64,000 nucleotides of DNA from Bacillota bacterium (GTDB lineage: Bacteria; Bacillota; Clostridia; Tissierellales; Sedimentibacteraceae): contig JAEWJT010000009.1 in NCBI GenBank assembly GCA_023386345.1, positions 62,001-126,000 of the forward strand. The letters run 5' to 3'. Each line of letters begins with the position of its first letter. Positions within the stretch are counted from its first letter, which is position 1. Both the position numbers and the translations under genes were made by a program. Under the pieces are notes generated by a model. It saw only the letters and a list, made by a program, of their open reading frames with translations. It did no database searches and was not told where the DNA came from. Below, in pieces: positions 63,110 to 64,000 of this stretch.

Positions 63110-63141
63110 AAGTCAATAAAATTTAAATATTTTATTGACTT
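63110..63141. terminator. Bidirectional terminator
   Basis: AAGTCAATAAAAT and ATTTTATTGACTT form a perfect 13-bp stem with a 6-base loop between two convergent genes. Confidence 0.85.
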
Positions 63142-63194
63142 GTTTATTTTAATTAAACTTATGTTAATATTTACTTCTTTATCGAATTTAAAAA

Positions 63195-63596
63195 TTATTT
63201 TTGTGAGTTAATATGCGCTGCAACTTTCTTGTCTTGAATTTTAATATGATTTATAAACCATGCAGCTATGTTATTTACTTTAAAAGTTAAAGCTACGGAT
63301 GTTCCGTTTTTATCGAAATCTTCGCTAATTGCCTTAACATCATCTTTAAATGTTTGGTGTAATTTTTTGTGATTTACTATGTCAGGATAATTATATTTTT
63401 GCTGAAGAACTTCTTCATCTCCAAAGTGCTTGTCAGTATAACTTTTTAAAAAGGCTATTGTTTTTTTAGTTTCTTCTCTGCCCTTTCCTTGATTACATGC
63501 TTCCATAAGACTGTTTATTGCTGCAATAAGCTCCTTGTGCTGAGAGTCAATAAGTGTATGTCCAGTTTCTAATGTCTTATCATATGTATATGCCAT
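63195..63596 (-). CDS. Bacteriohemerythrin
   Basis: A 133-residue single-domain hemerythrin. The diiron ligands are in place: His in ETGHTLIDSQHKELI (two), HFGDEE (His and Glu), HKKLH (His), and the final INHIKIQD (His and Asp). Single-domain hemerythrins bind O2 reversibly, and in anaerobes they are thought to sense, store or scavenge it. AGGAGG precedes the ATG. It adds to the oxygen-defence set with the dismutase-like and rubrerythrin-like genes. Confidence 0.94.
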   Translation of the reverse strand: MAYTYDKTLETGHTLIDSQHKELIAAINSLMEACNQGKGREETKKTIAFLKSYTDKHFGDEEVLQQKYNYPDIVNHKKLHQTFKDDVKAISEDFDKNGTSVALTFKVNNIAAWFINHIKIQDKKVAAHINSQK

Positions 63597-63829
63597 TTTT
63601 AAATCCTCCTAAGTATAATGTTTCGAATATTGTCGATATCGTTCGAAATTCTATAAAATATATACCCATATTATAACAGATAAAACACAAATTAAAAAGA
63701 TTTATTTTTCCATATCTTTATGTTACAATGAATTATATTAAAGAAATGTAACAAACTTACAGTTATAAGATTAATTTTATCTTACACTGATATTATATTG
63801 ATGAAAATAAAAAAGGAATGAGTACTGCA

Positions 63830-64000
63830 ATGAGCAAAATTTATATTGTTCCAACACCGATTGGAAATCTTGGAGATATTACAAACAGGGCTTTAGAAGT
63901 TTTAAAAGAATGTGATATGATTTTAGCTGAGGATACTAGACACACTCAAAATCTGCTAAACTATTTTGATATTAAGACAAAACTTGTTTCATATCATAAA
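63830..64000 (+). CDS. rsmI: 16S rRNA (cytidine-1402-2'-O)-methyltransferase, 5' part
   Basis: The first 57 codons of RsmI, cut by the window edge. The start MSKIYIVPTPIGNLGDITNRALEVL is seen as IVPTPIGNLGD, then AEDTRHTQNLLNYF, both hallmark blocks of this tetrapyrrole-methylase-like family. RsmI methylates the ribose of C1402 in the decoding centre. AAAGGAATGAG precedes the ATG. Confidence 0.95.
   Translation, partial: MSKIYIVPTPIGNLGDITNRALEVLKECDMILAEDTRHTQNLLNYFDIKTKLVSYHK

Noticed and set aside
1..64000. CRISPR array, rRNA or tRNA genes
   Set aside because: No regularly spaced repeats of 25-40 bases with unique spacers, and no rRNA or cloverleaf-like sequence, were seen.

Overview
The window is a 64 kb, strongly AT-rich stretch of a low-GC Gram-positive chromosome. 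Protein families and layout point to an anaerobic, amino-acid-fermenting member of the Clostridia. A Peptostreptococcaceae-like organism fits best, but this rests on gene content only: ornithine racemase next to a MutL/GlmL-type protein, a split histidine-to-formate pathway, Fhs, a FocA-type channel, rubrerythrin-like and hemerythrin proteins, and AGA as the usual Arg codon. No rRNA, tRNA or CRISPR array was seen. The last gene (rsmI) is cut by the right edge.

Layout. 0-6 kb: MutL/GlmL-like protein, a glycoside phosphorylase plus beta-phosphoglucomutase pair, and ornithine racemase. 6-8.6 kb: a small unknown protein, glmM and a VTT membrane protein. 8.6-11.5 kb: a leftward two-component system and an exported protein, tied together by matching 11-bp-period direct repeats upstream of -10 boxes. 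11.6-16 kb: formate/nitrite channel divergent from fhs, then an amino-acid permease. 16.7-23.1 kb: an SRAP (YedK/HMCES) gene followed by a three-gene TerB / P-loop ATPase / helicase module that matches the architecture of the Shango anti-phage system. 23.2-25.4 kb: LtaS-like sulfatase-fold membrane protein. 25.7-32 kb: histidine degradation (hutU, ftcD, hutI, fchA) and a LysR regulator. 32.7-34.3 kb: a two-component system whose kinase carries a duplicated dimerisation domain. 34.5-37.4 kb: SagB-type nitroreductase, flavodoxin-fold reductase, GNAT and cyclase. 37.8-44.9 kb: complete oppABCDF. 44.9-49.4 kb: superoxide dismutase-like protein, PadR, GNAT, AraC and an IS110-family element. 49.5-53 kb: a heterodimeric ABC exporter with an attenuator-like leader. 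53.3-64 kb: hydrolases, polA-coaE, a degenerate rubrerythrin, small unknowns, hemerythrin and rsmI.

How it fits together. Histidine carbon goes from urocanate (HutU) to imidazolonepropionate, then formiminoglutamate (HutI), then formimino-THF (FtcD) and methenyl-THF (FchA). After conversion to formyl-THF by an enzyme outside the window, Fhs can release formate and ATP, and the FNT channel can export formate. Opp peptide import, the permease and ornithine racemase fit the same peptide and amino-acid lifestyle.

Most notable: the Shango-like locus with an SRAP neighbour, a LexA-like box and foreign-looking Arg codons; the response-regulator repeat system; the IS110 element with guide-like matches in its 5' non-coding end; the duplicated kinase domain; and several families of palindromic intergenic elements, including a 214-bp MITE-like element with 25-bp inverted ends.
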